Assembly (NCBI RefSeq): GCF_041435355.1
Contig: NZ_CP108442.1
Span: forward strand, 7,686,501 to 7,750,500
Origin: Streptomyces sp. NBC_01276
Lineage (GTDB): Bacteria > Actinomycetota > Actinomycetes > Streptomycetales > Streptomycetaceae
DNA: 64,000 nt
Direction: 5' to 3'
Shown here: positions 18,566-27,253 of the stretch, in pieces
Layout: each line of letters begins with the position of its first letter
How positions within the stretch are numbered: the stretch's first letter is position 1
The notes under the pieces: generated by a model
What the model saw: the letters and a program-made list of their open reading frames with translations, nothing else
Told to the model about the DNA's origin: nothing
Databases searched by the model: none
Position numbers and translations under genes: made by a program

Positions 18566-20110
18566 ATGTACCGCGCGTCACTGCTGTGCGCCGCGGCGGC
18601 ACTCGTCGCGACGGCCCTCGCGCCGGTCGGAGACGGCACCACCGCGCCGGATCCACAGGACCCGAAGCTCGCCCGCTTCTACCGGCAGCGGATCGACTGG
18701 GGCCGCTGCCCCTCCGGCTACCCGGCGTCCATGCGGTGCGGCCACCTCGACGTCCCGCTCGACTACACCGACCCGGCGAAGGGCACCGTGGCCCTCGCCG
18801 TGGCGCGCCGCCCCGCCACCGGGCGGCACCGCCTGGGCTCCCTGGTGCTCAACTACGGAGGTCCGGGAGGCGCCGGCCTGCCCTCCCTCGCGAAGGGGCT
18901 CACGGAGCCCGAGCGGGCGCTGCGCTACCGGAACCTCGCCGCCTCCTACGACCTGGTGACCTTCGACCCCCGCGGCGTCGGCGGCTCCGCCCCGATCAGC
19001 TGTGCCGGCGCGCTGCCCGTGCGGCGCACCGAGTCGATGGACGCGGCGGCCCTGCTGCGCGCCTCGGACGCCGCCGTACGCTCCTGCAGAGCCCACTCGG
19101 GGCCCGTCCTGCCCCACGTCGGCACCGTCAACGTCGCCCGGGACATGGACGTGCTCCGTCAGGCCCTCGGCGAGCGCAAGCTCGACTACCTGGGCTGGTC
19201 CTACGGGACCAGGCTGGGCGCCGTGTACGCCGCCCGGTTCCCCGAGCGCGCCGGCCGCATGGTGCTCGACGGGGTCGACACCCTCTCCGAGCCCCTCGCC
19301 GACCAGGAACTGGAGACGGCGCGCGGCCAGCAGATCGCCTACGACGCCTTCCTCGACTGGTGCGCCCGGCAGCCGGGCTGCGTGTACGAGGGCGTCGACC
19401 GGGCCCGGGCGAACCGGCGGACCGGGGAACTCGTCGCGCGGCTCGACGCGAACCCGCTCCCGGTGCCGGGCGGTGGCAGGTTCACCGGCGCGGACCTGGC
19501 GCTGGCGATCGAGAACGACCTCTACTCGCCCTGGGACTGGCCCGACCTGGAGCGCGGCCTGGGCACCCTCGTACGGCACCGTGACCCCGCGGGGCTGCTG
19601 GAGGCCGCCCAGCCCGAGAAGGACAACGAGGGCGCCGCCTGGGCGGCCGTGAGCTGCGCGGACTATCCCGACCGCGGAGCCGGCGGGGACCCGCGGGCCC
19701 TCCAGCGGCAACTGGACGAGCTCCGGCCGCGGTTCCTCGAAGCCTCCAGGATCTTCGGGCCGGGCGAGCTGAGCGAGATCGCCTACTGCCACGGCTGGCC
19801 CACCCCCACCGACCCCACCTCGGGCCTGACGCCGGAGAACGTCCCGCCGATGCTCCTGATCGGCGTGCGCGGCGACCCGGCGACCCCGTACGCGTGGACC
19901 GAGGAGACGGCCCGGCTGCTCGGCCCCCGGGCGATCGTCATCGACTACAAGGGCCAGGGGCACACCGGGTTCCGCCACTCCGCCTGCGTCAAGCGGCACG
20001 TCGAGCGCTTCCTCCTGGACGGCCGGCTCCCGCGGGAGAGCACGTCCTGCCCGGCCCTGGGCATCGACGCCCGCGGCCACGAGGTGACCACCCCGGCCCC
20101 CCAGCCGTGA
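18566..20110 (+). CDS. Secreted alpha/beta-hydrolase, tripeptidyl-aminopeptidase (TAP) type
   Basis: 514 residues. A Sec-type signal peptide (YRASLLCAAAALVATALAPV) precedes the mature enzyme. The oxyanion strand is LNYGGPGGAG, the nucleophile elbow is LGWSYGTRLGA (Ser), the Asp region is IGVRGDPATPY, and the catalytic His is in KGQGHTGFRHS. The last 100 residues match the TAP-like C-terminal domain. Streptomyces relatives (SlpD/SlpE, Tap) remove tripeptides from exported protein N-termini. The in-frame region upstream is antisense to argG, so the ATG at 18566 with CCGGAGG is the start. A short hairpin follows at 20126. Confidence 0.9.
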   Translation: MYRASLLCAAAALVATALAPVGDGTTAPDPQDPKLARFYRQRIDWGRCPSGYPASMRCGHLDVPLDYTDPAKGTVALAVARRPATGRHRLGSLVLNYGGPGGAGLPSLAKGLTEPERALRYRNLAASYDLVTFDPRGVGGSAPISCAGALPVRRTESMDAAALLRASDAAVRSCRAHSGPVLPHVGTVNVARDMDVLRQALGERKLDYLGWSYGTRLGAVYAARFPERAGRMVLDGVDTLSEPLADQELETARGQQIAYDAFLDWCARQPGCVYEGVDRARANRRTGELVARLDANPLPVPGGGRFTGADLALAIENDLYSPWDWPDLERGLGTLVRHRDPAGLLEAAQPEKDNEGAAWAAVSCADYPDRGAGGDPRALQRQLDELRPRFLEASRIFGPGELSEIAYCHGWPTPTDPTSGLTPENVPPMLLIGVRGDPATPYAWTEETARLLGPRAIVIDYKGQGHTGFRHSACVKRHVERFLLDGRLPRESTSCPALGIDARGHEVTTPAPQP

Positions 20111-20125
20111 CGGCGCCCCCGAGCC

Positions 20126-20149
20126 CCGCCCCCCGGCGACGGGGGGCGG
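20126..20149 (+). terminator. Short hairpin after TAP-like peptidase gene
   Basis: A 9-bp perfect GC stem (20126-20134 with 20141-20149) and 6-base loop, 16 bp after the stop codon. It has no T-run, so termination strength is uncertain. Confidence 0.45.
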
Positions 20150-20188
20150 CCCCGCGCGGGCGCCCGGCGGAGGCTAGCGTGTGCGCAC

Positions 20189-20665
20189 GTGGCCGATGTC
20201 TTCGAACTCATGCTGGCGCTGGACCTGCGCGCCGACCCGCCGGAACCCGAACTCGCCGAACTCCGCTGGCACCTCGGTCTGGGCCCGGAACCGCGGGCGC
20301 TCCGCATCGTGACCGGGTTCCCCTGGGTGGTGGAGGACGACGAGGGGCGGCCCGTCGTCGAGAACCACCCCGAGCCCCTGCTCGCCCAGCGGGGCGAGGC
20401 GTACGCGATCGGCGGCGCCCTCGTCTCGCTCCTGGTCCCCCGGGAGCGCGCCGGACGCGGCGCCTGGGCCCTGACCAGCCGCCAGGAGATCCATCCCGAC
20501 GGCTTCGAACGCACCGGTGAGCTCCTCGCCTGGCTCGCCACCAGGGCGGCCGACGCCCACCGCCGCCACGACGGCGGTGTCGACCTGGGCTGGACCCGCT
20601 TCCACGAGGAGCGCCGGCCCACACCCCTGACGGTCCGGGACGGCGTGGTCGTCTGGCCCTCCTGA
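20189..20665 (+). CDS. Hypothetical cytoplasmic protein
   Basis: 158 residues, acidic, with no signal peptide, membrane span or recognisable motif. It starts DVFELMLALDLRADPPEPEL, and the end carries DLGWTRFHEERRPTPLTV. The composition and codon use look like a genuine gene. The GTG follows a -10-like TAGCGT (20175-20180) by eight bases, consistent with a leaderless transcript. It stands alone between the peptidase and an oppositely oriented small gene. I do not recognise the family. Confidence 0.65.
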   Translation: MADVFELMLALDLRADPPEPELAELRWHLGLGPEPRALRIVTGFPWVVEDDEGRPVVENHPEPLLAQRGEAYAIGGALVSLLVPRERAGRGAWALTSRQEIHPDGFERTGELLAWLATRAADAHRRHDGGVDLGWTRFHEERRPTPLTVRDGVVVWPS

Positions 20666-20691
20666 GCCACGGCCCGGGGGCGGGCCCGCGG

Positions 20692-20994
20692 TCACGACGC
20701 GGACGCGGGCCCGCCGGGGTCGTTGGGGTGGGGCTCGAGGGGGGTGACGACGTGGGTCATCCACGCCCGCAGCGGCAGGGTGCCGAGCACCTCCTCCCGC
20801 AGCGCGGCCTCGTCGGCGGCCCGCCACAGACCGATGCTCCGCAGCTCGCCGACCGGGCGCCACAGCCGTACGAGGTGTCCCGCGGCGGCCAGTTCCCGCG
20901 CCCGGACCGCTTCGGCGGCGCGACGCTCGTCCACGAGGGCCGGGTCGGTGCCCTCGGGGATGGTGGTGGTGATCTCGACCAGGAACTCGCGCAT
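20692..20994 (-). CDS. Muconolactone delta-isomerase family protein
   Basis: 100 residues. The start MREFLVEITTTIPEGTD and the segment RELAAAGHLVRLWRPVGELRSIGLWRA are typical of the muconolactone isomerase (CatC-like) ferredoxin-fold family, whose founder acts in the catechol branch of the beta-ketoadipate pathway. No other cat genes adjoin it. Stand-alone members are common in actinomycetes and may have other small-molecule roles. GGAGG lies upstream of the ATG. Family assignment is sound; the reaction is not established. Confidence 0.8.
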   Translation of the reverse strand: MREFLVEITTTIPEGTDPALVDERRAAEAVRARELAAAGHLVRLWRPVGELRSIGLWRAADEAALREEVLGTLPLRAWMTHVVTPLEPHPNDPGGPASAS

Positions 20995-21169
20995 GCTCCC
21001 TCTTCCTCCGCAGGGCCGCCGGCCAACAGGCTACGGCCGCCCCGGCCGGCGCGCGTGCCGGCGGGTACCGGCCGTCCGGGGGAGGGCCCCGCTTCGCGAC
21101 CGCCCGCTCCCCGCCCCGCCTCCGCGCCCGCCCGGGCCCCCGCGGCGGATCCGGGCGGTGCCGACACTC

Positions 21170-21199
21170 TTGACGGATGGTCTGGACCAACTTTACGTT
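21170..21199 (+). promoter_or_regulatory. Chitinase promoter with DasR-type (dre) site
   Basis: TTGACG (21170-21175) and TACGTT (21194-21199), 18 bp apart, form a promoter. Between them is TGGTCTGGACCA (21178-21189), one base from the DasR-responsive consensus TGGTCTAGACCA found at Streptomyces chitinase and GlcNAc-uptake genes. Repression relieved by glucosamine phosphate, with chitin induction, is the expected control. The rest of the 392-bp gap (20995-21386) shows no gene. Confidence 0.8.
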
Positions 21200-21386
21200 G
21201 TGGCGCACCGGGCCGCGCACGCCGCCGCCGGGCCCCATCCCGTCGGCGACCGCCCTCGCGGCCCGCTCCGCACCCCGGCCCGCTCCGTACCCCGGCCCGC
21301 CCCGCTCCTCCCCCCACTCAGCCCCCGTCCTCCCGCCCCGGGCGCCCCCGGGCACCCGCGCGGAAGCGGCACGAAGGGAGCACTCC

Positions 21387-22451
21387 ATGATCCGCCGGAC
21401 CATCCGCCTGCTCGGCGCGGGACTCGCGGCCGCGCTCCTCGCGCAGTTACCCGCCGCCGCGGCGGCACCGCCACCCGCCGCGCCCGCCGCGGCCGACACC
21501 TGCCCGGTGAAGCCCAGGCCCGCGGGCAAGGTCCTCCAGGGCTACTGGGAGAACTGGGACGGCTCGGCCAACGGCGTCCACCCGCCCCTGGGCTGGATAC
21601 CGATCACCGACGCCCGCATCCGCGCCCACGGCTACAACGTCGTCAACGCGGCCTTCCCGGTCATCCGTTCCGACGGCACCGTGCTGTGGGAGGACGGCAT
21701 GGACAGCACCGTGAAGGTGCCGACCCCCGCCGAGATGTGCCAGGCCAAACAGGACGGCCTCACCGTGCTGATGTCCATCGGCGGCGCGGCGGCCGGCATC
21801 GACCTCGGCTCCGGTGCCGTCGCGGACCGGTTCGTGGCGACGATCGTGCCCATCCTGCAGAGGTACAACTTCGACGGCATCGACATCGACATCGAGACCG
21901 GCCTCGTCGGCTCCGGCTCCATCACCCAGCCGTCCGCGTCGCAGGCCAACCTGATCCGCATCATCGACGGCGTTCTGGCCCGGATGCCGGCCGGCTTCGG
22001 CCTGACGATGGCCCCCGAGACGGCCTACGTCACCGGCGGCAGCGTGGCCTACGGCTCGATCTGGGGCGCGTACCTCCCGATCGTCAAGAAGTACGCGGAC
22101 AACGGCCGGCTGTGGTGGCTGAACATGCAGTACTACAACGGCAGCATGTACGGCTGCTCCGGGGATTCCTACTCCGCGGGAACCGTCGCCGGCTTCAGGG
22201 CGCAGACGGACTGTCTCGACCGCGGTCTGGTCGTCCAGAACACCACCGTCAAGGTGCCGTACGACAAGCAGGTGCCGGGGCTGCCGGCCCAGCCGGGCGC
22301 GGGCGGCGGCTACATGTCGCCGAGCCTGGTCTCCCAGGCGTGGAACCCCTACGGCGGCCGGCTCAAGGGACTGATGACCTGGTCGCTCAACTGGGACGGA
22401 TCCAGGAACTGGACCTTCGGCGACAACGTCCGGGCGCTGCAGGGCCGTTGA
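21387..22451 (+). CDS. Secreted GH18 chitinase
   Basis: 354 residues. A Sec signal peptide (IRRTIRLLGAGLAAALLAQL, Ala-rich cleavage region) is followed by a single GH18 barrel. The catalytic motif is FDGIDIDIE (DxxDxDxE, Glu as general acid) and the SxGG strand is VLMSIGGAA. QYYNGSMYG and GLMTWSLNWDG are late GH18 blocks. It hydrolyses chitin outside the cell. There is no carbohydrate-binding module, so it resembles small ChiC/ChiD-type catalytic-domain enzymes. The start is the ATG at 21387 with AAGGGAG, about 190 bp downstream of the promoter with the DasR-like site. Confidence 0.95.
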   Translation: MIRRTIRLLGAGLAAALLAQLPAAAAAPPPAAPAAADTCPVKPRPAGKVLQGYWENWDGSANGVHPPLGWIPITDARIRAHGYNVVNAAFPVIRSDGTVLWEDGMDSTVKVPTPAEMCQAKQDGLTVLMSIGGAAAGIDLGSGAVADRFVATIVPILQRYNFDGIDIDIETGLVGSGSITQPSASQANLIRIIDGVLARMPAGFGLTMAPETAYVTGGSVAYGSIWGAYLPIVKKYADNGRLWWLNMQYYNGSMYGCSGDSYSAGTVAGFRAQTDCLDRGLVVQNTTVKVPYDKQVPGLPAQPGAGGGYMSPSLVSQAWNPYGGRLKGLMTWSLNWDGSRNWTFGDNVRALQGR

Positions 22452-22523
22452 CGGCGTGCCCCCTGGGCGTGACATGTGGCCGAGGGGGCCTCCCTTGTTG
22501 GAGAGTTGCACTATCTTACTTCC

Positions 22524-25019
22524 GTGGAGCAGCTGATCGCCGAAGATCCGGCGCGCATCGGTCCGTACCGTCTGATCGCCCGGCTGGGCGCGGGCGGGAT
22601 GGGCCTGGTCTACCTCGGGCGTTCCGAAGCCGGACGCACCGTCGCGGTCAAGGTCGTGCAGGCCGAGTACGCCGGGCACCCGGAGTTCCGCCGGCGTTTC
22701 GCCCGCGAGGTGGCGGCGGCGCGCAGGGTGGGCGGAAGCTGGACGGCGGCGGTCCTCGACGCCGATCCCGAGGCCGCCGTGCCCTGGGTCGCGACGCAGT
22801 ACGTGCCGGGACCCGACCTGCACACGGTGGTCGCCAGGGACTTCGGGCCGCTGCCCGAACACTCGGTCCACGTGCTCGCCAACCGGCTCGCCCTCGCCCT
22901 CGGGGCCGTGCACGGGGCGGGCCTGATCCACCGCGATCTGAAGCCGTCCAACGTCCTCGTCACCGTCGACGGCCCCCGCGTCATCGACTTCGGCATCGCC
23001 CGCGCGATGGACAGCCTGGGCGGGGACAGCCTGCACACGCGCACCGGCATGCTGATCGGATCTCCGGGCTTCATGTCGCCGGAACAGGTCCGCGGTCTCG
23101 CGCTCACCCCCGCCAGCGACGTCTTCTGCCTGGGCGCCGTCCTCGTCTACGCCGCCACCGGCCGGTTCCTGTTCGGCGCCAGGGACGCCGGCCTCAACGT
23201 CCACCTCTTCCGGGTGGCCGAGGAGGAGGCGGACCTGGCCGGCGTACCGCCACCGCTGGCCGAACTCGTCGGCGCCTGCCTGGACAAGGACCCGGCCCGG
23301 CGGCCCACCCCGGCGGAGGTGGCCGCCCACACGGCGACGGACCCGGCGGCGGAGTGGCTGCCGGGCCCGGTGCTGGCCCAACTCGGGCGCCATGCCGCCC
23401 GGTTGCTGGACTACGCCCCCGCGCAGCGCGCCGGGACACTGGCCCCGGCCGCCGAGACCGCCCCGGCCGCCCCGGCCGTCACCCCCGTCGCACCGCCGCC
23501 CGTGCCCGACCCGCGGGCGCGGTCCCCGCACGCACCTCCCGCGTACGCCCCGACCCTCCCGGTCCCGGCCGGTCCCCCGCCCGGATTCGGTCCGGCCCCG
23601 GGCCCGGTCGGCGTCCCGGCGCAGGGCGTGCCCGCCGCCACCGCCCAGGACCAGCCGCCCCCGCCCGCCGGACGGCGCCGGAGCCTCGTGGTGGCCGCCA
23701 TGGCGCAGCTGGTGGTGGTGCTCGACGGAGCGGTCTTCCGGTCGGCCCGGGCCGACCTGGGCCTCTCCTCCGACGGCCTGTACGTGCTCTTCTGCGTCTA
23801 CCTCCTCGCCTTCGGGGGGCTGCTCCCGCTCAGCGGACGCGTCGTGGACCTCGTGGGCCGCAGACGGGTCATGCTCGTAGCCCTGGCCGGGTTCGCCACG
23901 GCGGCCGTGCTCGGCGGCCTGACCAGTGTCCCGGCCGTGCTGATCTGTTCCGCCGCCCTGCAGGGCGGCGCCGCGGCGTTCCTGCTGCCGGCCGCCCTCG
24001 CCCTGGTGGTCGCGGGCTCCACCGAGCCGAACGCGCGCCGCCGGGCCCTCGGGATCTACGCCGCGGTCGCCGGCAGCGGTTCCGCCCTCGGGGTACTGCT
24101 GGTGGGAGTGCTCGTCGAGGACGTGTCGCGGCGTTGGTCCCCGTTCGCGGGCGCGCTCTTCGCCGTGATCGCGGCCGTCACCGCGCTCGGCCTGCCGGCG
24201 GACCGTCCGGGCCGCCCCGGGACCCGACTCGACGTGCCGGGCGCGCTGCTCGGGGCCGGCGGCCTCGGCGGTCTCACTTTCGGCTTCGGCGAACTGAGCC
24301 GCCGCCATGGGTTCGTGCCCCCCGTCACGGCCTCCCTCGTGCTCGGCGTCATCCTGCTCGCGGCCTTCCTGAGGCGGCAGACACGGAGGCCGGAGCCCCT
24401 CCTGCCGCCGTACCTCTTCGGGGCTCCGGGCCGCACCGGCTGCCTCGTGACCTCGGTCCTGGCCGGCGCGGGCCTCCTCGTCATCGTCCCGGTGTTCGAG
24501 GCCGTCCTGGGCCCCTACCTCGGCTACCGGCCGGAGATGGTCGGGGTCCTCCTCCTCCCGCTGGCCGCCGCCGTCGCCCTCGGCTCCACGCAGGTCTCCG
24601 CCCGCCTCCTGGACCGCGTCGCGCCCCGCGTGCTGATCGTCGGCGGTCTGCTGACCACGACCCTCGGTCTGCTCCTCTTCACCAGGGCGAGCGACGCGGG
24701 GTACGCCGGCTGGGTGCTGCCGGGCATGCTCCTCGCCGGCGGCGGCGCCGGCGTGGCCCTCGTGCCGGTTCTCGCCGTCATGACCGAGGCCGTCCCCGAG
24801 GGGCACTCCGGTGCGGCCTCGGCGGCACTCGCCGCGGCTCAGCACACGGGCGTCTCCCTCGGCACCGTGCTGCTCGGCGGCCTCGTCCACGTCGACGACC
24901 AGGTGCTCGCCTTCCCCTTCACCATCTGGTGGGCGTGCGGATTCCTGCTGCTGGCGGCCCTCGTCGCCGGGTTGACGATCAAGGTCAAGGCGCCCGGGGG
25001 AGCGCAGGTCCGCCCCTGA
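22524..25019 (+). CDS. Ser/Thr protein kinase fused to MFS-type (DHA2-like) membrane domain
   Basis: 831 residues. Residues 1 to about 275 are an intact Hanks-type kinase: P-loop LGAGGMGLVY, Lys43 in AVKVV, catalytic HRDLKPSNVLV, metal-binding IDFGIAR, and activation segment TRTGMLIGSPGFMSPEQ. A roughly 110-residue Pro/Ala-rich linker follows. Residues from about 385 to the end form a 12-14-helix MFS domain like EmrB/QacA exporters, including a motif A-like GRVVDLVGRRR. The motif C region (GSGSALGVLLVG) lacks the usual GP...GG. Most streptomycete kinases carry a single TM and an outer sensor, so this fusion is unusual. The reading frame is continuous. The GTG at 22524 is six bases after TATCTT (22512-22517). 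Transport and substrate are unproven; the membrane half may instead be a receptor. Confidence 0.88.
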   Translation: MEQLIAEDPARIGPYRLIARLGAGGMGLVYLGRSEAGRTVAVKVVQAEYAGHPEFRRRFAREVAAARRVGGSWTAAVLDADPEAAVPWVATQYVPGPDLHTVVARDFGPLPEHSVHVLANRLALALGAVHGAGLIHRDLKPSNVLVTVDGPRVIDFGIARAMDSLGGDSLHTRTGMLIGSPGFMSPEQVRGLALTPASDVFCLGAVLVYAATGRFLFGARDAGLNVHLFRVAEEEADLAGVPPPLAELVGACLDKDPARRPTPAEVAAHTATDPAAEWLPGPVLAQLGRHAARLLDYAPAQRAGTLAPAAETAPAAPAVTPVAPPPVPDPRARSPHAPPAYAPTLPVPAGPPPGFGPAPGPVGVPAQGVPAATAQDQPPPPAGRRRSLVVAAMAQLVVVLDGAVFRSARADLGLSSDGLYVLFCVYLLAFGGLLPLSGRVVDLVGRRRVMLVALAGFATAAVLGGLTSVPAVLICSAALQGGAAAFLLPAALALVVAGSTEPNARRRALGIYAAVAGSGSALGVLLVGVLVEDVSRRWSPFAGALFAVIAAVTALGLPADRPGRPGTRLDVPGALLGAGGLGGLTFGFGELSRRHGFVPPVTASLVLGVILLAAFLRRQTRRPEPLLPPYLFGAPGRTGCLVTSVLAGAGLLVIVPVFEAVLGPYLGYRPEMVGVLLLPLAAAVALGSTQVSARLLDRVAPRVLIVGGLLTTTLGLLLFTRASDAGYAGWVLPGMLLAGGGAGVALVPVLAVMTEAVPEGHSGAASAALAAAQHTGVSLGTVLLGGLVHVDDQVLAFPFTIWWACGFLLLAALVAGLTIKVKAPGGAQVRP

Positions 25020-25035
25020 CCCGCGGGGAGCGCGG

Positions 25036-25692
25036 TCAGCCGACGCCGTAGCGGGCCGCGATGCCTGCCAGAACCAGTTCCAGGCCTTCCTCGAAGCCCT
25101 CGTCGTAGTCCTGGAAGAGGTCGGCGCCGGCGGTCGCGGCGAGCGGGTAGTCGGCCAGCCGGGCGGCGCGTTCGTCGATGTCGTAGCCCTCCCGGCGCTG
25201 ACCCGGCAGGGGTTCCACGCCCTGTTCCTCGGTGACGAAGCCCAGGGTGAAGAAGTAGGCCGTGGAGGTGGCGCGGACCGCCTGGGGGAGGGCGAAGCCG
25301 GCGTCGACGAGGGCGCGCAGGTTCGCCTCCATCTGGGCCGCGTGCTCGGTGCCCGTGAAGCGGGAACCGCTGAAGACCTTCGCGCCGTCGCGGTACCCCA
25401 GCAGGGCCGCGCGCAGGCTCCGGTTGCCCTCCAGGAGACGCTCCCGCCACGTGGCGCCGGGGGCGAGCCGCGCGTCGGCGTCCGCGGCCATCCGCCGGTA
25501 CATCTCCGTGGCCATCTCGTCGAGCAGCTCCTGCTTGCCCTTGAAGTGCCAGTACAGGGCGGGTGCCTGGACGTTCAGCTCCTTGGCGATGGCGCGCAGG
25601 GTGAGGCCGTCGAGGCCGGTCTCGTTGAGGAGCCGCAGCGCGGTCTCCACGACCTGCTTCTTGTCGAGTCTGGGAGCTTTCCGGGTCGTCAC
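25036..25692 (-). CDS. TetR-family repressor (tetracycline-repressor-like C-domain)
   Basis: 218 residues. The HTH GLTLRAIAKELNVQAPALYWHF, followed by KGKQELLDEM, and the C-terminal region with FFTLGFVTEEQG and LFQDYDEGFEEGLELVLAG match the TetR_C_1 class that includes tetracycline repressor. The start is the GTG ending at 25692: TAAGCT (complement of 25700-25705) lies seven bases before it, so it is probably leaderless, and this -10 overlaps operator 1. It is divergent from an FAD monooxygenase whose transcription it most likely controls in response to the monooxygenase substrate. Confidence 0.9.
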   Translation of the reverse strand: MTTRKAPRLDKKQVVETALRLLNETGLDGLTLRAIAKELNVQAPALYWHFKGKQELLDEMATEMYRRMAADADARLAPGATWRERLLEGNRSLRAALLGYRDGAKVFSGSRFTGTEHAAQMEANLRALVDAGFALPQAVRATSTAYFFTLGFVTEEQGVEPLPGQRREGYDIDERAARLADYPLAATAGADLFQDYDEGFEEGLELVLAGIAARYGVG

Positions 25693-25694
25693 GC

Positions 25695-25753
25695 TTGACA
25701 GCTTAACAGCGTTAAGGCAATGCTGTGCGGAGACGGAACTTAACAGCGTTAAG
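25695..25753. promoter_or_regulatory. Twin operators and divergent promoters (TetR/FAD monooxygenase)
   Basis: Two identical 15-mers CTTAACAGCGTTAAG lie at 25702-25716 and 25739-25753, 37 bp apart. Toward the monooxygenase, TTGACA (25695-25700) pairs with AATGCT (25719-25724) at 18-bp spacing, with operator 1 in the spacer; operator 2 runs into the ribosome-binding sequence. Toward the TetR gene the -10 TAAGCT overlaps operator 1. The arrangement predicts tight joint repression. Confidence 0.82.
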
Positions 25754-25762
25754 GAGAATGTC

Positions 25763-27214
25763 ATGCGCAAGGACGAATGCGACGTGCAGGATGTGCAGGA
25801 TGTAAAGGACGTACTGGTCATCGGCGCGGGTCCCACCGGCCTCGCCCTCGCCGTGGACCTCGCACGGCGCGGTGTGCGGGCCCTCGTCGTGGAACGGGCC
25901 GAGGGCCTCTTCCCCGGTTCGCGCGGCAAGGGCGTCCAGCCCCGTACCCGGGAGGTCTTCGACGATCTGGGCGTGGGGGAGGCCGTCGGCGCGGCCGGCG
26001 GTCCGTACCCGGTCGCGGTGATCTGGCAGGACGGCGTGCGCCAGGGCGAGCACCGGATGTTCGACGAGAGCGAGGAGACGGAGGACTCGCCGTACCGCGA
26101 GCCCTGGATGGTCCCGCAGTGGCGCACGCAGGAGATCCTCGCCGCCCGCCTCGCGGAACTGGGCGGTGAGGTCGCCTTCGGCCGCGAGCTGGTGGGCATC
26201 ACCCAGGACGCGCAGGGGGTGACGGCGCAGTTCGCCTCGGGCCCGCCGCTGCGCGCCCGCTACGCCGTCGCCGCCGACGGCGGCCGCTCCACCGTGCGGC
26301 GGGCGCTCGGCATCGGCATGGCCGGCGAGACCGTGGACCCGAACCCGGTCCTGGTCGCCGACGTCCGTGTCGACGGCCTCGACCGCGAGAACTGGCACGT
26401 CTTCCCGCCCGCCGCCGGCGAAGGCGGGTACCTCGCGCTCTGCCCGCTCGCCGGGACGCGGGACTTCCAGCTCACGGCCCAGTTCCCGGAAGGCGCGGAC
26501 ATCGACCTCTCCCTCGAGGGGATCCGGGCCGTCGTCGCCGCACGCTCGCACCTCGCCCCCGAAGCCGTGACGCAGGTGCGCTGGGCCTCGGACTTCCGGC
26601 CGCGCGCCGCACTGGCCGACTCCTTCCGGCAGGGGCGGATCTTCCTGGCCGGGGACGCCGCTCACGTCCACTCGCCCGCGGGCGGCCAGGGGCTCAACAC
26701 CAGCGTCCAGGACGCGTACAACCTGGGCTGGAAGCTCGGCGCGGTACTGGGCGGACGCGCGCCCGAGTCCCTCCTGGACACCTACGAGGAGGAACGGCGG
26801 CCCGTCGCCGCCGAGATGCTCGGCCTGTCCACCCGGATCCACCGGGGAGAGGCCCGGCGCGGTGCGGCCACGCGTCAACTGGGCCTGGGCTACCGGGAGT
26901 CCTCCCTCGCGGTGGAGACCCGTACGGACCTGCCCGAGGACGCGGTGCGCGCGGGCGACCGCGCGCCGGACGGCGAAGCGGGCGACGGCGGACGGCTCTT
27001 CGACGCGTTCCGGGGCCCGCACTGGACCCTGCTGGCCGTGGGCACCGCGCCGGGGGCCGCCCTGCCGGCGCTGCCCACCGTCCGCACGGTGCGGGCGCCG
27101 TCGCAGGCGGCGTACGGGGACGGCCTCTTCCTCGTCCGGCCCGACGGCTACGTCGGCTGGGCGGGCACCACGGCCGCGGGGGCCGCGCGGTACGCGGTCC
27201 GGACCGGCCTGTAG
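25763..27214 (+). CDS. FAD-dependent aromatic monooxygenase (PHBH/TetX-like)
   Basis: 483 residues. The FAD-binding GxGxxG is VLVIGAGPTGLALAVDLARR, the DG motif is AVAADGGRSTVRRALG, and the GD motif is IFLAGDAAHVHSPAGGQGLN. A C-terminal thioredoxin-like extension is typical of aromatic-polyketide hydroxylases and rifampin- or tetracycline-type monooxygenases. It would hydroxylate an aromatic or polyketide substrate with NAD(P)H and O2. The N-terminus has an odd repeat VQDVQDVKDV before the first strand. AAGGAG precedes the ATG at 25763. The divergent tetracycline-repressor-like regulator with twin operators suggests drug-inducible inactivation; a catabolic phenol hydroxylase is the alternative. 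Confidence 0.9.
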   Translation: MRKDECDVQDVQDVKDVLVIGAGPTGLALAVDLARRGVRALVVERAEGLFPGSRGKGVQPRTREVFDDLGVGEAVGAAGGPYPVAVIWQDGVRQGEHRMFDESEETEDSPYREPWMVPQWRTQEILAARLAELGGEVAFGRELVGITQDAQGVTAQFASGPPLRARYAVAADGGRSTVRRALGIGMAGETVDPNPVLVADVRVDGLDRENWHVFPPAAGEGGYLALCPLAGTRDFQLTAQFPEGADIDLSLEGIRAVVAARSHLAPEAVTQVRWASDFRPRAALADSFRQGRIFLAGDAAHVHSPAGGQGLNTSVQDAYNLGWKLGAVLGGRAPESLLDTYEEERRPVAAEMLGLSTRIHRGEARRGAATRQLGLGYRESSLAVETRTDLPEDAVRAGDRAPDGEAGDGGRLFDAFRGPHWTLLAVGTAPGAALPALPTVRTVRAPSQAAYGDGLFLVRPDGYVGWAGTTAAGAARYAVRTGL

Positions 27215-27253
27215 GCCGGCCCGGTCCCGCCCCGGGCGCTCTATGCTGAACGG

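Noticed and set aside
21447..24890. A continuous minus-strand frame of over 1100 codons across the chitinase and kinase-MFS genes
   Set aside because: It mirrors two clearly real genes on the plus strand. The translation is low-complexity Gly/Arg/His/Asp without any domain.
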